From positions 1-7,152 of the forward strand of contig CBDVBZ010000161.1 in NCBI GenBank assembly GCA_965372355.1: a DNA stretch of 7,152 nucleotides, given 5' to 3'. The position numbers were made by a program, and so were the translations under genes. Under the pieces are notes generated by a model, which saw only the letters and a list, made by a program, of their open reading frames with translations, was not told the origin of the DNA and did no database searches. This document shows positions 5,484 through 7,152 of this stretch, in pieces; position 1 is the stretch's first letter, and each line of letters starts with the position of its first letter. The stretch comes from CBDVBZ01 sp965372355. GTDB taxonomy: Bacteria; Krumholzibacteriota; Krumholzibacteriia; WVZY01.

Positions 5484-7023
5484 CCTGCCTGCCTTTCCCC
5501 TGCAACTGCTCATCCAGCGTCACCCCGATTGGAAAACCCATCCGGTCGTGGTCGTCGATAAAGACAAACCGCAGGGGATAATCCTTTGGATTAATAAACG
5601 AGCCTCACGTTCTTCTATCATGTCCGGAATGTGCTATACAAAAGCGCTCTCGCTCACTCCGAATCTTCGAGCGGGTGAGGTATCCGGATCGGAGATCCAA
5701 AAACATATCGATCGCCTGACCGAGCGGCTTCGTTTTTTTACACCCGACGTCGAGCCCTCCTATCACGAGCCCGGGGTTTTTTGGCTGAACGCATCCGGGC
5801 TTTCACTGCTGTACCCATCTATCAAGAAATGGGCAGGGCTCATCGTCTCGGAGCTCACGAGCGCGGGCTTTCACTGCTCGATGGCCGTGGGGTTCTCGCG
5901 CTATGGGACGTATGCCGCCGCCAGGGCGCCGGTGGCATCGGGCCTTCCGGGCGCCGCGCGGCGCCGGCGGGATGCGAGCAGGGCGATCGTGGTATTCGAG
6001 AGCCCCAATGAAGAGCGGGCGCACGCGCGCGCGTTGCCGATCACGCGCCTGGGCTTCCCACCGGATCTTCGTGACGCTCTGGCGCAACTGGCGCTTACGA
6101 CGTTGGGCGGTTTTATCGATCTCCCCGAGGATGGGATCCGTAAACGGTTCGGCAACGAGGCATACGGTCTTTATAAGATGGCCCGGGATGAGTTCTTTTC
6201 TCCCATTGAATCAAATGTTCCCGATGAACCTTTTGCGGAAGGAACGATCCTGGATCACCCAGAATCAAACGCCGAGCGTTTGATGGCTATCATCGATAAA
6301 ATGCTCGATGCAATTCTTCTTTTGATGCGGGAAAAAAGCCGCCTGCTTGCAACCGTCTCGATATCGCTTGTGCTCGACAATGGCGAAAAGCGAAACGAGC
6401 TTCTTCGCCCGGCGGCGCCGACACTGGAGGCAACACAAATTCTGCGTCTCATCGAGCTTCGGTTGCAGACGATATCGCTCCTATCGGGTGTGGTGGATAT
6501 CTCTGTTTATGCCGAGGGGGTTTCGGCGACACAGAAACAACTCGAGCTCTTTGCTAAAAAGCCCCGGCGGGATTTTGAGGCGGTCGAGCGCGCGTTCGCC
6601 CAGCTCCGCGCCGAGTTTGGCGACCGCGCTGTCATGCGTGCGCGCTTACGCGACGGCCATCTGCCCGAGGCATGCTACGAATGGGAACCCATGGACAAAC
6701 TCTCTGCCCCTACCCCGCGCAAGATCAAAGCTCGTAATCTTGTGCGGAGGATTTTCGCCAGGTCCATGGCGCTTCTATCGTGGGCTCGCCACCAGGGAGA
6801 TGGCCGTCTGCCATCCATAATGGAGCACAGCTCCGATGCACCGGCCGGCCGTCTGGGAATGGACGGCTCCGACACCGTGGGCCCGTATATCGTATCCGGT
6901 GGATGGTGGAGGCGGCGTATTCACCGCGAATACTACTTCGTTCGCAGCCCGCAGGGCCGGTGGCTCTGGGTCTACTACGACAAACGCCGCAAGAAAGCGT
7001 TTGTTCAAGGCACGATTGAGTAA
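5461..7023 (+). CDS. imuB: ImuB, catalytically dead Y-family polymerase homologue
   Basis: 520 residues. The ATG at 5461 follows GGAGGT with ideal spacing, inside the 3' end of imuA. The Y-family fold is complete: an N-terminal palm strand (MACVNLPAFPLQLLIQRHPD), fingers, a thumb with helix-hairpin-helix (ITRLGFPPDLRDALAQLALTT at 194-214, LGGFIDLP), and a little finger (about 270-355). The metal-binding acids are missing: the DxDxFF position reads CVNLPAF (6-12), and the S-x-D-E position reads VFWLNAS (106-112). QLELF at 360-364 is a consensus beta-clamp-binding motif. The C-terminal block GPYIVSGGWWRRRIHREYYF (474-493) and LWVYYDKRRK is conserved in ImuB. ImuB docks ImuA and DnaE2 on the clamp for SOS mutagenesis. 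Co-transcribed with lexA and imuA; dnaE2 is expected next. Confidence 0.93.
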   Translation: MDRMACVNLPAFPLQLLIQRHPDWKTHPVVVVDKDKPQGIILWINKRASRSSIMSGMCYTKALSLTPNLRAGEVSGSEIQKHIDRLTERLRFFTPDVEPSYHEPGVFWLNASGLSLLYPSIKKWAGLIVSELTSAGFHCSMAVGFSRYGTYAAARAPVASGLPGAARRRRDASRAIVVFESPNEERAHARALPITRLGFPPDLRDALAQLALTTLGGFIDLPEDGIRKRFGNEAYGLYKMARDEFFSPIESNVPDEPFAEGTILDHPESNAERLMAIIDKMLDAILLLMREKSRLLATVSISLVLDNGEKRNELLRPAAPTLEATQILRLIELRLQTISLLSGVVDISVYAEGVSATQKQLELFAKKPRRDFEAVERAFAQLRAEFGDRAVMRARLRDGHLPEACYEWEPMDKLSAPTPRKIKARNLVRRIFARSMALLSWARHQGDGRLPSIMEHSSDAPAGRLGMDGSDTVGPYIVSGGWWRRRIHREYYFVRSPQGRWLWVYYDKRRKKAFVQGTIE

Positions 7024-7152
7024 GACGAGCGAATGATGGGTGTTCGTGAGGTGCACGGCGAGCGCCCGAACGGACATTACGACCGAGCGCTCTAGTTGAG
7101 CCATTAGCGCGAGCCCTCTTTCAGAGGACAGGTGAGTCATGAAGTGAGGGCG
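7024..7152 (+). other. Region after imuB; possible leader of the next cassette gene
   Basis: 129 bases with no complete gene. A small hairpin CCTCT(TTC)AGAGG at 7115-7127 has its right arm in a Shine-Dalgarno-like AGAGGACAGGTGAG. The frame GTG AGT CAT GAA GTG AGG GCG (7132-7152) stays open to the edge and could be the beginning of the next gene, with either GTG as start. The product cannot be named from seven codons. Confidence 0.3.

Noticed and set aside
6780..7019. Possible frameshift in the imuB C-terminal region
   Set aside because: An alternative frame is open there, but the main frame keeps the conserved block GPYIVSGGWW and LWVYYD to the end, so no shift is needed.
7033..7095. Short plus-strand frame of 20 codons after imuB (starts ATGATG)
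   Set aside because: It has a weak ribosome binding site and no recognisable sequence; most likely chance.
6775..7140. Minus-strand open frame of 121 codons over the end of imuB
   Set aside because: It overlaps the conserved C-terminal block of ImuB and has no recognisable features of its own.

Overview
The window comes from a bacterium of moderately high GC. It uses Shine-Dalgarno starts for most genes, encodes the CCA end of its tRNA, and has sigma70-type promoters. The lineage cannot be fixed from this sequence. The C-terminus of ImuB and the compact FG-GAP secreted protein suggest a deltaproteobacterium-like lineage or an uncultured candidate phylum; this is inference only.

Left part, minus strand (1-2350). 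The 5' portion of a PP-loop ATP-dependent amidotransferase of the N-acetyl sugar type (surface glycan synthesis) runs off the left edge. A gap of about 470 bases separates it from a complete tRNA-Thr(CGU) gene with its own promoter. Next comes a two-gene operon: an SPFH/Band 7 membrane protein (1421-2293) followed by a 58-residue ribbon-helix-helix protein (1211-1387). The operon has a very good promoter at 2321-2349, overlaid by three GATA half-sites spaced exactly 11 bp apart. These could be the operator of the small DNA-binding protein.

Middle (2350-4160). An intergenic stretch of about 590 bases holds a possible remnant of a secreted beta-domain protein on the minus strand. A plus-strand promoter then precedes a secreted FG-GAP/VCBS-like protein (3030-3815). 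Directly behind it, in another frame, lies a clear fragment of a cadherin-like (tandem-95 type) repeat, so this part looks like eroded remains of secreted modular proteins around one intact gene.

Right part, plus strand (4159-7152). This is a DNA-damage mutagenesis cassette: lexA, imuA and imuB in tight order (3-nt gap, then 23-nt overlap). A 22-bp near-perfect palindrome (10-bp arms, AA centre) lies between the -35 and -10 of the lexA promoter and is the obvious LexA operator. Its sequence does not match the LexA boxes I know from E. coli, Bacillus or alphaproteobacteria. The -10 lies so close to the ATG that lexA mRNA is probably leaderless. ImuB lacks the Y-family catalytic residues but keeps a clamp-binding QLELF motif. 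ImuA is RecA-like with an eroded Walker A. In known cassettes of this kind the next gene is the error-prone polymerase dnaE2 (imuC); it would start at or beyond the right edge and is not visible here.
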